DNA of 15,784 nt from CF-161 sp035259145 (GTDB lineage: Bacteria; Chloroflexota; Dormibacteria; Dormibacterales; Dormibacteraceae): NCBI GenBank assembly GCA_035259145.1, contig DATFWQ010000349.1:1-15784 (forward strand). The letters are read 5' to 3'. The translations under genes were made by a program, and so were the position numbers. The notes under the pieces were generated by a model, which saw only the letters and a list, made by a program, of their open reading frames with translations, had not been told where the DNA came from and did not search any database. Below are positions 6,004 to 12,962 of this stretch, piece by piece; positions within the stretch are counted from its first letter, which is position 1, and the number at the start of each line of letters is the position of its first letter.

Positions 6004-6417
6004 TTACTCGGCAGCCGTGTTCAGATCCTGAAGGAACTGCACCGCGGTGCGGACTGGCAGCCGATCTGAGAGTTCGAGGAGGTGCCGGTCGCCGGAAACG
6101 AGGATGGCCGACGAGCGTGCCGCGAGGGCGAGCAGGTAATCGTCGCCGGGGTCGACCCAACGTAGCGCTCGGTCCTGGGCGTCCGCTACTACCTCGGCCG
6201 TGCGACGCAGGGCGCCGATGAAGCGCTCGGCCTCAGAAGGTGTGACGTGAGAGATGAGCTTCGGGTAGGCGAGGGCACGCTGCAGCTCGCTCAGGAGGGC
6301 TTCGGAAACGACGAGCTCGAACTCGCCGACCAGCCACCGCGTGAGTAGCTGCGCCGGGGCTCCGCGCCGGGAGAGCAGCGCCGAGATCAGGACGTTGACA
6401 TCGAGTACGGCGCGCAC
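6004..6417 (-). CDS. PIN-domain toxin of a type II toxin-antitoxin pair
   Basis: This is a 137-residue PIN-family ribonuclease of the COG1569 type (putative toxin component). The four acidic positions of the Mg-dependent active site are present: Asp6 in MRAVLDVNVLIS, Glu44 in SEALLSELQRAL, Asp92/Asp93 in DPGDDYLLALA and Asp110 in VSGDRHLL. The protein is expected to cleave RNA and inhibit translation when unbound. It begins with GTG at 6417 immediately after the stop codon of the antitoxin gene (6418-6420), so the two are translated together. Full length and intact, unlike the PIN pseudogene at 2788. The exact RNA target cannot be read from the sequence. Confidence 0.9.
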   Translation of the reverse strand: MRAVLDVNVLISALLSRRGAPAQLLTRWLVGEFELVVSEALLSELQRALAYPKLISHVTPSEAERFIGALRRTAEVVADAQDRALRWVDPGDDYLLALAARSSAILVSGDRHLLELSDRLPVRTAVQFLQDLNTAAE

Positions 6418-6645
6418 TCAGCGGCGTGGGCGGGTCGCGTGCTGTGCCTCGACAGCGAGTTCGGTGGCCTCATACTCGGCCATGTCATTGACGGCCCAGA
6501 GGCGGTCGAGGACGTCCAGGCCGAGATCTTTGCGGAGAACCTCCTCGATCAGCTCGCTGTCGCCCCGGCCAGTTCGAGCCGCCTTGACCTTGACGGCCCG
6601 CAGGACCCGTTCATCGAGAGTAACAGTCGTTCGCACCTTAGGCAC
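6418..6645 (-). CDS. Ribbon-helix-helix antitoxin
   Basis: This is a 75-residue RHH protein: the DNA-binding beta strand VRTTVTLDERVLRAVKVKAA lies at residues 4-23, followed by the second helix GDSELIEEVLRKDLG, and a tail that should bind and block the PIN toxin. Antitoxins of this class repress their own operon as dimers stacked on short tandem repeats, and such repeats are present right at the promoter (6649-6663). The GTG start at 6645 has no Shine-Dalgarno sequence, and a good -10 box lies seven bases upstream, so the mRNA is probably leaderless. It lies directly before the toxin gene, with zero spacing. Confidence 0.9.
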   Translation of the reverse strand: MPKVRTTVTLDERVLRAVKVKAARTGRGDSELIEEVLRKDLGLDVLDRLWAVNDMAEYEATELAVEAQHATRPRR

Positions 6646-6648
6646 GTC

Positions 6649-6663
6649 AGCATCATAGCATCA
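6649..6663 (-). promoter_or_regulatory. Extended -10 promoter and tandem operator of the TA operon
   Basis: On the minus strand TGC-TATGAT (6660-6652) is an extended -10 element placing the transcription start at about 6645, the first base of the antitoxin GTG. The same bases contain the direct repeat AGCATCA at 6649-6655 and 6657-6663 (plus strand), period 8 bases, the spacing expected for cooperating RHH dimers. No good -35 is visible. Binding there would cover the -10 box, giving simple autorepression. Confidence 0.5.
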
Positions 6664-6761
6664 AGGCGTCATCGCTTCGTGGCGCAGCTGCGCCAACGGT
6701 GCCGCGGAATCAAGGATCCCTTCATACCCGAGTATCAACAGGGCGGTCGGGAGGAAGTGAA

Positions 6762-7832
6762 TCATCGCGGGGTGCCGGGAAACCGCAGCGGTCCGATGCC
6801 CTCCCGTTGTGCGATATCGACCAGCCAGGCCGACTCGAGCTGCGAGAAAGGGATGCCATAAATCTTCGGCGCGGTTGCCGGCAGAGTCTCGACCCCGGTG
6901 CTGTCCACGAGCCGCAGGAAATGGCCCACGCCGTGGGCGCGGATCAGGTAGTCCACGAAGGAGCCGGCCACAGCGTAGCCGGTGGAGGCGCCCCCGTAGC
7001 GCGCGCTCGAGAAGTCGGCGGCCGTGAGCCGGTCCTCGAGCGGCACCAGGAACCCCAACCTCGCCAGCTCGATCACCGGCTGGTCGAGTTCCTGGAGACT
7101 GCAGCCCTGGTGGGAGCGGGCCAAGCCCTCGTCGAGGAGCTGCGGCATCGAGTAGGCGGAACGGCGCGTGTACATGAAGCTGTGGGCGATCTCGTGGAGC
7201 GCCGTGGCACAGCCGGTCGCGGCGGGCAGGGGCGGGGAGAACACCAACCTTCCGTCCGTGGCGCCGTCGCCGCCGAGACGCTGTCTGATCGTCCCGGCGT
7301 CGTCTAGATAAAGGGCGATCCGCTCCGGCGGCTCACTTCCGAGGTCGCGCCGCAGGTCCCGCCACTGTCGTTCGAGCCCCTGGACCTCCCAGTCCGGGAG
7401 CGGACGGGAATGGTGAATGACGTAGTGGGTCGTCGTGGTCACTTGCGGTAGATCGGCGTCCAGTTCCGCGGCGATGAACGGGAAGAGGGCCCCGATAAAG
7501 GCCCTGTTGGCGAAGTTCCAATCGTTCAGCGTGGCGAGCGTGATGCCGGTGACGGCCATCGGCGCCGACAGCCCGGCCAGTGTCACCAGCGTCAGCGCGA
7601 GGAAACGGGTGCGCTGCGGCGAAAAGGCGAGGCCGGTGAGGCCGCCGACGAGCGCGGCAATACCGGCGACGGTCGCCAGAGTCACCGGGGCCGTGTCGCC
7701 GAGAAGCGAGGGCAGGTCGGATGGGTGGAAGTACTGCCACGTCGCAACCGCCAGCCAGACGATGGCCGCGGTCAGCGCGACACCGCCGAGCACAGCGGTC
7801 AGGAGGTGCCTGCGCGGCCAGCGACGGCGCAC
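6762..7832 (-). CDS. Membrane-anchored HExxH metallopeptidase (peptidase MA-like)
   Basis: This protein of about 356 residues has three N-terminal membrane helices (roughly 9-32, 50-71, 75-101) followed by a predicted extracytoplasmic peptidase domain. The zinc motif ALHEIAHSFMYTR carries HEIAH (residues 213-217), and 18 residues later LDEGLAR supplies Glu235 as third ligand, the gluzincin (MA clan) arrangement. A C-terminal part (GYAVAGSFVDYLIRAHG, then FSQLESAW) matches the helical segments found after the active site in membrane MA-like hydrolases. I infer a cell-surface protease of unknown substrate. GTG at 7832 is preferred; the frame is open to TTG 7904, but that extension would be encoded by the tRNA-derived repeat at 7868-7890. 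No nearby gene indicates a substrate. Confidence 0.8.
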   Translation of the reverse strand: MRRRWPRRHLLTAVLGGVALTAAIVWLAVATWQYFHPSDLPSLLGDTAPVTLATVAGIAALVGGLTGLAFSPQRTRFLALTLVTLAGLSAPMAVTGITLATLNDWNFANRAFIGALFPFIAAELDADLPQVTTTTHYVIHHSRPLPDWEVQGLERQWRDLRRDLGSEPPERIALYLDDAGTIRQRLGGDGATDGRLVFSPPLPAATGCATALHEIAHSFMYTRRSAYSMPQLLDEGLARSHQGCSLQELDQPVIELARLGFLVPLEDRLTAADFSSARYGGASTGYAVAGSFVDYLIRAHGVGHFLRLVDSTGVETLPATAPKIYGIPFSQLESAWLVDIAQREGIGPLRFPGTPR

Positions 7833-7867
7833 GGTGCAACAGTATTCGGCGAGTCCCGCGGTGTTCC

Positions 7868-7890
7868 ACCCAGCCGCCGCCACCAGCACT
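7868..7890 (+). repeat. Right copy of tRNA 3'-end direct repeat (putative attR)
   Basis: The sequence matches 675-697 at 22 of 23 positions in the same orientation, comprising the T-stem 3' strand, acceptor strand, discriminator and CCA of the CAT tRNA plus five flanking bases. No further tRNA structure lies upstream, so this is a duplicated 3' end rather than a tRNA gene. A chance match is possible because the motif is GC-rich. Confidence 0.45.
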
Positions 7891-7947
7891 ACTTTGCACT
7901 GCAACCCGGGGCGCTTCTCGCCCGACCGGAGCCAGGACGCGCCGCGT

Positions 7948-8165
7948 CTACTCGCTGACCTGTCGGGCGGTGCGCGCGCGCAGCCCGTCCATCAGCAAGT
8001 CGAGCAGCCGCCCGGCCCTCCGCTGATCCGGCGCGCATGTGCGAAGCGCGACGTCAGGGTCCCGAAGTGCCAGCAGCTCGTCGGCCGCGTTGTGCAGGCG
8101 TGCCGGCTCGTAGCCGTACGCGGCCTCGACCAGCGCTTCGCGCGTGGGGAAGTGGCGGTACCGAT
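7948..8165 (-). pseudogene. TetR-family regulator remnant
   Basis: The minus strand encodes YRHFPTREALVEAAYGYEPARL, the end of the HTH and start of helix 4 of a TetR regulator, followed by NAADELLALRDPDVALRTC and then directly by a C-terminal RAGRLLDLLMDGLRAR. The N-terminal half of the HTH is absent: similarity stops abruptly at about 8165. The ligand-binding core of roughly 90 residues between ALRTC and the last helix is also missing. The remnant cannot be a working repressor. TetR genes commonly sit divergent from an oxidoreductase gene they control, which is the geometry here with the aldo/keto reductase. The internal deletion and the abrupt 5' edge indicate recombination. Confidence 0.7.
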
Positions 8166-8176
8166 AAGCTTCAATT

Positions 8177-8204
8177 CGGAGGATCCTCCGCTTTGGCAAA
8201 GCGG
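8177..8204 (+). promoter_or_regulatory. Two overlapping palindromes before the aldo/keto reductase
   Basis: CGGAGGATCCTCCG (8177-8190) is a perfect 14-bp palindrome, and CCGCTTTGGCAAAGCGG (8188-8204) is a 7-bp stem with loop GGC that shares its first three bases with it. They lie 30-58 bases upstream of the reductase start. They may be operators of the lost TetR regulator or mutually exclusive RNA hairpins; neither role is proven. Confidence 0.4.
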
Positions 8205-8234
8205 CAACAGCCAGGGACTGCAGAGGAGAAGGTC

Positions 8235-9149
8235 ATGTCGGGAATCGAAGACAGCAGGAGACTCGATATGCCCGCCGGCAGCGCTCCATTGGCAGGGCAC
8301 CAGGTGGCCCGCATCGGCTTTGGTGCGATGCAGCTTCCCGGGCCGCACGTGTGGGGACCACCCCCCGACCGGGACATGGCCCTTGCCGTGCTTCGCCGAG
8401 CCGTCGAGCTGGGCGTCAACCACATCGACACTGCCCACTACTATGGGGCCCGCGTCTCCAACGAGCTGATCCACGCCGCCCTTCACCCATACCCAGAGGA
8501 CCTGGTGCTTGTGAGCAAGGTTGGTGCCGAGCGCGACGACCAGGGCGGCTGGATCCCCGCCCAGCGCCCCGAGCAGCTGCGCGCCGGGGTGGAGGCCAAC
8601 CTCCAGAGCCTGGGAGTGGAGCAGGTGGACGTGGTCAACCTGCGCTTCCTGGATGACGGCCAGGCGCCGCCCGATCAGCGCGTTGACATGGAGAGCCAGC
8701 TGGCCGAGATGGCGTCGCTGCGCGACGAGGGCAAGATCGGCGGTATCGGGGTGAGCAACGTCACCATCGACCAGCTCCGGCGGGCGCTGCCCATTGGCAT
8801 CGCCTGCGTGCAGAACGCCTACAGCCTCCTCGACCGCTCGGGCGAGCCCCTCCTGGACCTGTGCCGGGAGCACGACCTGGCCTGGGTGCCCTACTTCCCC
8901 CTCGGCTCGGCGTTCCCGGGTGTGGCCAAGGTGACCGAGCACCCCGCCGTAGTGGCTGCGGCGGCGGCACTATGCGCTACGCCTGCCCAGGTGGGTCTGG
9001 CCTGGCTCCTGGCTCACGATCCCCACATCCTGGTGATCCCCGGCACGTCCAGCCTGGCCCACCTGGCTGAGAACATCGCCGCTGCGAGCGTCCACCTCGA
9101 CCCCCGGACGATGAACGTCCTGAGTGGTCTCGCTGTCCCTCCCGGCTGA
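8235..9149 (+). CDS. Aldo/keto reductase
   Basis: This is a 304-residue NADPH-dependent oxidoreductase of the aldo/keto reductase superfamily, a cytoplasmic (beta/alpha)8 barrel. Catalytic Asp65 and Tyr70 lie in NHIDTAHYYG, and Lys95 in LVSKVG. The fourth catalytic position, usually His in a VDxxxxH strand, is Asn135 in VDVVNLRFLD, as in the E. coli YdbC-like subgroup. GKIGGIGVSN and the nucleotide-binding ILVIPGTSS near the C-terminus complete the family signature. ATG 8235 is chosen because GAGGAGAAG lies just upstream; the frame is open further but only across the TetR remnant. Its substrate is unknown. A TetR remnant upstream suggests it was once a regulated detoxification gene. Confidence 0.93.
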   Translation: MSGIEDSRRLDMPAGSAPLAGHQVARIGFGAMQLPGPHVWGPPPDRDMALAVLRRAVELGVNHIDTAHYYGARVSNELIHAALHPYPEDLVLVSKVGAERDDQGGWIPAQRPEQLRAGVEANLQSLGVEQVDVVNLRFLDDGQAPPDQRVDMESQLAEMASLRDEGKIGGIGVSNVTIDQLRRALPIGIACVQNAYSLLDRSGEPLLDLCREHDLAWVPYFPLGSAFPGVAKVTEHPAVVAAAAALCATPAQVGLAWLLAHDPHILVIPGTSSLAHLAENIAAASVHLDPRTMNVLSGLAVPPG

Positions 9150-9278
9150 ATCCTCGGACGGCCCTGACCGCCGACGACGTGGAGGATCGAGGCCGCTGGA
9201 AGAATCAGCTCCAACGAGCCCAGGGCCCTAGCCGGAGCGGGTGGCGCCTTCCAGAACGCCGCCAGTCAGGGCGTGACT

Positions 9279-9300
9279 CTCCCCCGCGCAGTCGGGGGAG
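9279..9300 (+). terminator. GC-rich hairpin after the aldo/keto reductase
   Basis: CTCCCCCG (9279-9286) pairs perfectly with CGGGGGAG (9293-9300) around CGCAGT. It lies 130 bases past the reductase stop and before the DUF2252 gene, in a 258-base spacer that otherwise shows only a G-rich run (9309-9331). There is no T run, so terminator identity is tentative. Confidence 0.35.
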
Positions 9301-9407
9301 TACTGGCGAAGCCGGGGGAGGGGGCGGGGGCAGGTTGTGCGCCAGAAGGTCATACCCTGGCACCGATGGCAACCACCGACACCCCGGTCGCCAGGCAGAG
9401 GGGACCC

Positions 9408-10835
9408 ATGAGAGTCGCGAAGCGGCGTTCCACACACGCAGTGCGCGTCGACCACCTCCCCGCCGACCAGAGGGCTGCGAGAGGGAGAGCCGAGCGTGCA
9501 GAAGTTCCGCGATCGGTCCACGCCGGTTGGGAGGCGCCGTCCGGCCGCCGGTCTCCCGTCGAGCTGCTGGAGGAGCAGGCCCGATCGCGCGTTCCTGAGC
9601 TCGTGCCTATCCGCCATGGCCGCATGCTGGTCTCGCCCTTCACATTCTTCAGGGGCGCCGCCTACTTGATGGCGGCGGATCTGGCGGACCTGCCCCGGAC
9701 CAGACTGCTCGCACAGCTCTGCGGCGATGTGCACCTCTCCAACTTCGGCGTGTTCGCGGCCCCGGACCGGCGGATGACCTTCAGCGTCAACGATTTCGAC
9801 GAGACTCTGCCTGGACCGTTCGAGTGGGACGTCAAGCGCCTCGTCGCGAGTTTCGCCGTCGCGGGCCGTGAGCTGGGCTACACCGCCAGGCAGCGAGAGT
9901 CCGTCAACCTCGTGGTGATCCGTTCATATCGAGAGGCGATGAGGACCTTCGCGGGGATGCGCACCCTCGACCTCTGGTACGCACGCCTGGACGTCGAAGA
10001 CATCGGCCCGCGCCTCGCCGCGGAGGTGAGCTCGGCGGCCGTGCGGCGCTTCCAGCGCGGCTTGGCCAGAGCACGTACAAAGGACTCTCTCAAAGCCTTC
10101 AGCGAGCTGACCGAGCTCGTCGACGGCGAGGTCCGGATTGCGAGTGACCCTCCGACCGTCGTGCCGGTCGAAGAGGTCGCGGGAGAAGGTGCAGGCCGGG
10201 TCAGCGACGCAGTGCACGGCATCCTCCGCTCGTATCGACAGACTCTGGAGGGGGACCGCCGTCATCTACTCGAGCGGTTCCGGTATGTGCACGCGGCGCG
10301 AAAGGTGGTCGGCGTCGGGAGCGTGGGGACCCGCGCCTGGATCATCCTTCTCCTGGGCGGTGACGAGGGCGACCCACTCTTTCTCCAGATGAAGGAGGCC
10401 GAACCGTCGGTCCTCGAGCCGTTCCTGGGCAGGAGCCGGTTCGCCAAACAGGGGCAGCGGGTCGTGGAGGGCCAGCGCCTGATGCAGGCCGCCAGCGACA
10501 TTCTGCTCGGCTGGATCAGGACGGCGGGTTTCGATGGCGTGGAGCGCGACTTCTATTTCCGCCAGCTGTGGGACCAGAAGGGAGGGGTCCAGGTCGAGTC
10601 GATGAGTCCGCGAACCATGCGCTTCTACGCCCAGCTCTGCGGGTGGACGCTCGCGAAGGCCCATGCTCGTTCGGGAGACGCGATCGCGATCGGGAGCTAT
10701 CTCGGTGCGAGCGATGCGTTCGACAGTGCCCTCGCCTCCTTCGCCGAGACATACGCAGACCAGAACGAGCGCGACTACGCGGTGTTCAAGCAAGCGGTGA
10801 AAAAGGGGCAGCTCCAGGCTCGCACCGGTCTTTAA
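9408..10835 (+). CDS. DUF2252 family protein, kinase-like
   Basis: This is a 475-residue DUF2252 protein. The N-terminal part has RHGRMLVSPFTFFRGAA. Residues 106-114 read GDVHLSNFG and residues 128-132 NDFDE; these resemble the catalytic HGDxHxxN and metal-binding DFD motifs of aminoglycoside-phosphotransferase-like kinases. Further on, GVGSVGTR (302-309) and FLQMKEA (Lys329) resemble a glycine-rich loop and an ATP-binding lysine. No target is known for the family, so kinase activity is inferred. The ATG at 9408 follows GAGGGG by six bases; ATG 9366 and a longer frame from 9273 are possible but add low-complexity sequence. The next gene begins 91 bases later with its own ribosome binding site. 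Confidence 0.88.
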   Translation: MRVAKRRSTHAVRVDHLPADQRAARGRAERAEVPRSVHAGWEAPSGRRSPVELLEEQARSRVPELVPIRHGRMLVSPFTFFRGAAYLMAADLADLPRTRLLAQLCGDVHLSNFGVFAAPDRRMTFSVNDFDETLPGPFEWDVKRLVASFAVAGRELGYTARQRESVNLVVIRSYREAMRTFAGMRTLDLWYARLDVEDIGPRLAAEVSSAAVRRFQRGLARARTKDSLKAFSELTELVDGEVRIASDPPTVVPVEEVAGEGAGRVSDAVHGILRSYRQTLEGDRRHLLERFRYVHAARKVVGVGSVGTRAWIILLLGGDEGDPLFLQMKEAEPSVLEPFLGRSRFAKQGQRVVEGQRLMQAASDILLGWIRTAGFDGVERDFYFRQLWDQKGGVQVESMSPRTMRFYAQLCGWTLAKAHARSGDAIAIGSYLGASDAFDSALASFAETYADQNERDYAVFKQAVKKGQLQARTGL

Positions 10836-10884
10836 GCTTTTACGCCCGAACAAGTCCACGCTCTGATGCCGAACAACCCGTCGA

Positions 10885-10902
10885 GACGCCCCACCGGGCG
10901 TC
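10885..10902 (+). terminator. Hairpin between DUF2252 and the membrane protein gene
   Basis: GACGCCC (10885-10891) pairs perfectly with GGGCGTC (10896-10902) around CACC. It lies 49 bases after the DUF2252 stop and 12 bases before the AGGAGG of the next gene. No T run follows. It may attenuate transcription or simply separate the two genes. Confidence 0.35.
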
Positions 10903-10926
10903 GGTCGGCCGTAACAGGAGGCTGCG

Positions 10927-11685
10927 ATGTCCAGAAACCCAGTCCCACCAGCGCTTTCGAGTGCTCCTGCGCAGCCCGCCGAACAGCCAGGGTCTGACTC
11001 GAGCCAACCAGTGCCCGCCGGCGTCGCGCCGGCTGTCCGGGCTCAGCTGCTCGCGACCGAGCACTGGAGCCTGCTCGCCACTCGAAGCACGACTCAGAGC
11101 GAAGTCTTGAGCCGAATCAGCACATTTCTCATGCTGGTGTCGTCAAGCATCGTCAGCCTGGCCCTGATCGGGCAGGTCACTCGATTCGACGGCCGGTTCA
11201 TCACCTTCGCCCTTCTGCTCCTCGGGGCGCTTGTCGTCATCGGCACTCTAGCCCAGATGCGGGTGGGCAACGCGAGCATCGAAGACCTTGCCCATGTAAT
11301 CGGCATGAACCGTCTCAGGGCGGCCTACGTTGAGCTTGATCCGGCCATCGAGCGCTATCTCGTGACGTCTCCCCACGACGACCACGAGGGTGTGTGGCAG
11401 ACCTACAACCACCTCCTGGGACCGAACCAGACGTCGAACGTGCTGGCGAGCAGCGGGACCTTCATCACCTTCGTGACATCAGGCCTCGCCGGGGCGTTCG
11501 CCGCACTCGTCGCGGTGGCGTTCAACGCACCGGGCCTGATCGTCGGCGTGGTGACGGCGGCGGGCGGTCTGTCCTTTCTTGCCATCCAGCTGGTGCTCGG
11601 AATGCGGCACTACAAACGGATCCGAGGACGTTCCGTGCTCTTTCCAGCGCCGGACACCGAAAGCCACCACGATTCGGAGAGCTGA
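10927..11685 (+). CDS. Four-helix membrane protein of unknown function
   Basis: I do not recognise a named family, though similar uncharacterised proteins with an EHWSLLATRSTTQSE-like segment occur in actinobacteria as I recall. The 252-residue product has a Pro/Ser/Ala-rich cytoplasmic N-terminus (1-38), a conserved-looking segment at 41-61, a pair of membrane helices (64-82 and 91-110), a roughly 65-residue loop including IGMNRLRAAYVELDPAIERY, and a second pair (178-199 and 203-226), ending in a charged His/Asp/Ser tail. The start is secure: AGGAGG lies seven bases before ATG 10927. It lies 82 bases before a potassium channel gene on the same strand, so a joint membrane role is possible but unproven. 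Confidence 0.75.
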   Translation: MSRNPVPPALSSAPAQPAEQPGSDSSQPVPAGVAPAVRAQLLATEHWSLLATRSTTQSEVLSRISTFLMLVSSSIVSLALIGQVTRFDGRFITFALLLLGALVVIGTLAQMRVGNASIEDLAHVIGMNRLRAAYVELDPAIERYLVTSPHDDHEGVWQTYNHLLGPNQTSNVLASSGTFITFVTSGLAGAFAALVAVAFNAPGLIVGVVTAAGGLSFLAIQLVLGMRHYKRIRGRSVLFPAPDTESHHDSES

Positions 11686-11767
11686 CGCACCTGCAATCGG
11701 GTCGCGCGATGCCGGCCCCGGCAAAGGATCCAGCAGGCCTCGGACTCATGGCACGATGTTGCCAGGT

Positions 11768-12850
11768 ATGGCTCTCAACGTATTCGAGGTCGTGATCGGA
11801 GCGCTGATCGTGATCTCGGTCCTGCTCGACCTCTTTCAGGCGATCGTGACGCCACGTCCGGTGGGTGGGAGGTTGCGGATCAGCCGCTTCTTTCTGGGCT
11901 GGTCGTGGTCCGGATGCCGCTGGCTGTCTTACCGGATCACCGACGTTCGTCGCCGCGAGGCTCTGCTCGGCAGCTTTGGGCCGTTCTCGGTGATAGCCAC
12001 GCTGCTGCTGTGGGTCCTGCTCCTGATGGTCGGGTACGGGTTCGTGCTGGACGCGCTGAGGGACGAGGTCCGACCTCCTGTGCCCGGGCTCGGAACCTCC
12101 ATCTACTTCGCCGGTACCTCCATGTTGACGATCGGCTTCGGCGACTACGTCGCCACACACGCCCCCGCGCGGTTTGTGACGCTCGCGGCGGGAGGCACGG
12201 GACTCGGCGTCTTCGCCCTCGTGATCACCTTCCTGTTCAGCCTGTTCGGGGCTTTCCAGCGCCGGGAGGTCGCGGTCGTTGCACTGGAGGCAGGCGCCAG
12301 CGCTCCTCCCTCCGGCGTCACTTTGCTTGAAACCTACGGCCACGCCGGCATCCGGGACGACCTGGCTCACGTCTTTCAGCGCTGGCAGGAGTGGTCGGCA
12401 GAGGTCCTCGACTCACATCTCGCGTTTCCTCAGCTTGCTTACTTCCGTTCTAGCCACGACAACGACTCCTGGATCAGCTCTCTGGGCGCGATCATGGACG
12501 CGGCCACCCTGGTGCTGACGACGATCGACGACGGTCCGATAGGCTGGGCCAAGCTCGCCCGGGCGGTCGGGGGCCACTGCATAGAGGACCTGGTGCTGTA
12601 CTTCCGCCTGCCCGACCAGCGGCTGGTCGGCGTCGAGATCGAGGAGTTTCGGGAAGCGCGCGCGAGGTTGGAGCGCGCGGGCTGGCGCCTGCGCCCAGAA
12701 CCCGAGTCCTGGGCGGCGTTCCAGCGGCTTCGCTCGGAGTACGCTGGGCGCATCAACGCCCTGGCTGGCTACTGGGCGTCTCCCCCGGCGCAGTGGATCG
12801 GGGACCGCTCACCGCTAAAGCACCCCGTGCCATACCACAACAGCCCTTGA
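11768..12850 (+). CDS. Potassium channel family protein (two-helix pore)
   Basis: This 360-residue membrane protein has an Ion_trans_2 type pore. An N-terminal helix (5-27) is followed by helix 74-92, a pore loop with the selectivity filter TIGFGD (residues 121-126) and helix 139-161. The cytoplasmic C-terminal half (about 165-360) is soluble and mostly helical (FQRWQEWSAEVLDSHLAFPQ), unlike the common RCK/TrkA-N domains, so its gating signal is unknown. ATG 11768 is chosen because the first hydrophobic helix follows at once; ATG 11756 is an alternative, and neither has a strong ribosome binding site. The longer frame from 11579 overlaps the preceding gene and shows no similarity. Confidence 0.85.
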   Translation: MALNVFEVVIGALIVISVLLDLFQAIVTPRPVGGRLRISRFFLGWSWSGCRWLSYRITDVRRREALLGSFGPFSVIATLLLWVLLLMVGYGFVLDALRDEVRPPVPGLGTSIYFAGTSMLTIGFGDYVATHAPARFVTLAAGGTGLGVFALVITFLFSLFGAFQRREVAVVALEAGASAPPSGVTLLETYGHAGIRDDLAHVFQRWQEWSAEVLDSHLAFPQLAYFRSSHDNDSWISSLGAIMDAATLVLTTIDDGPIGWAKLARAVGGHCIEDLVLYFRLPDQRLVGVEIEEFREARARLERAGWRLRPEPESWAAFQRLRSEYAGRINALAGYWASPPAQWIGDRSPLKHPVPYHNSP

Positions 12851-12962
12851 CGCTCATCCGGACGCGAGCCCGGGAAGGGTGCCCGCCCCGGTCCCTCGGC
12901 ACGCTGCGGCCTTTTGTAATCTCTCCACAAGCTTGGCTGGTGACACCGTAGGCGCCACAGGC

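Noticed and set aside
8155..8186. KpnI, HindIII and BamHI sites in 30 bp resembling a cloning polylinker
   Set aside because: The sites fall within TetR-coding sequence and a native palindrome, no vector sequence surrounds them, and the match to common vectors is interrupted; chance is sufficient.
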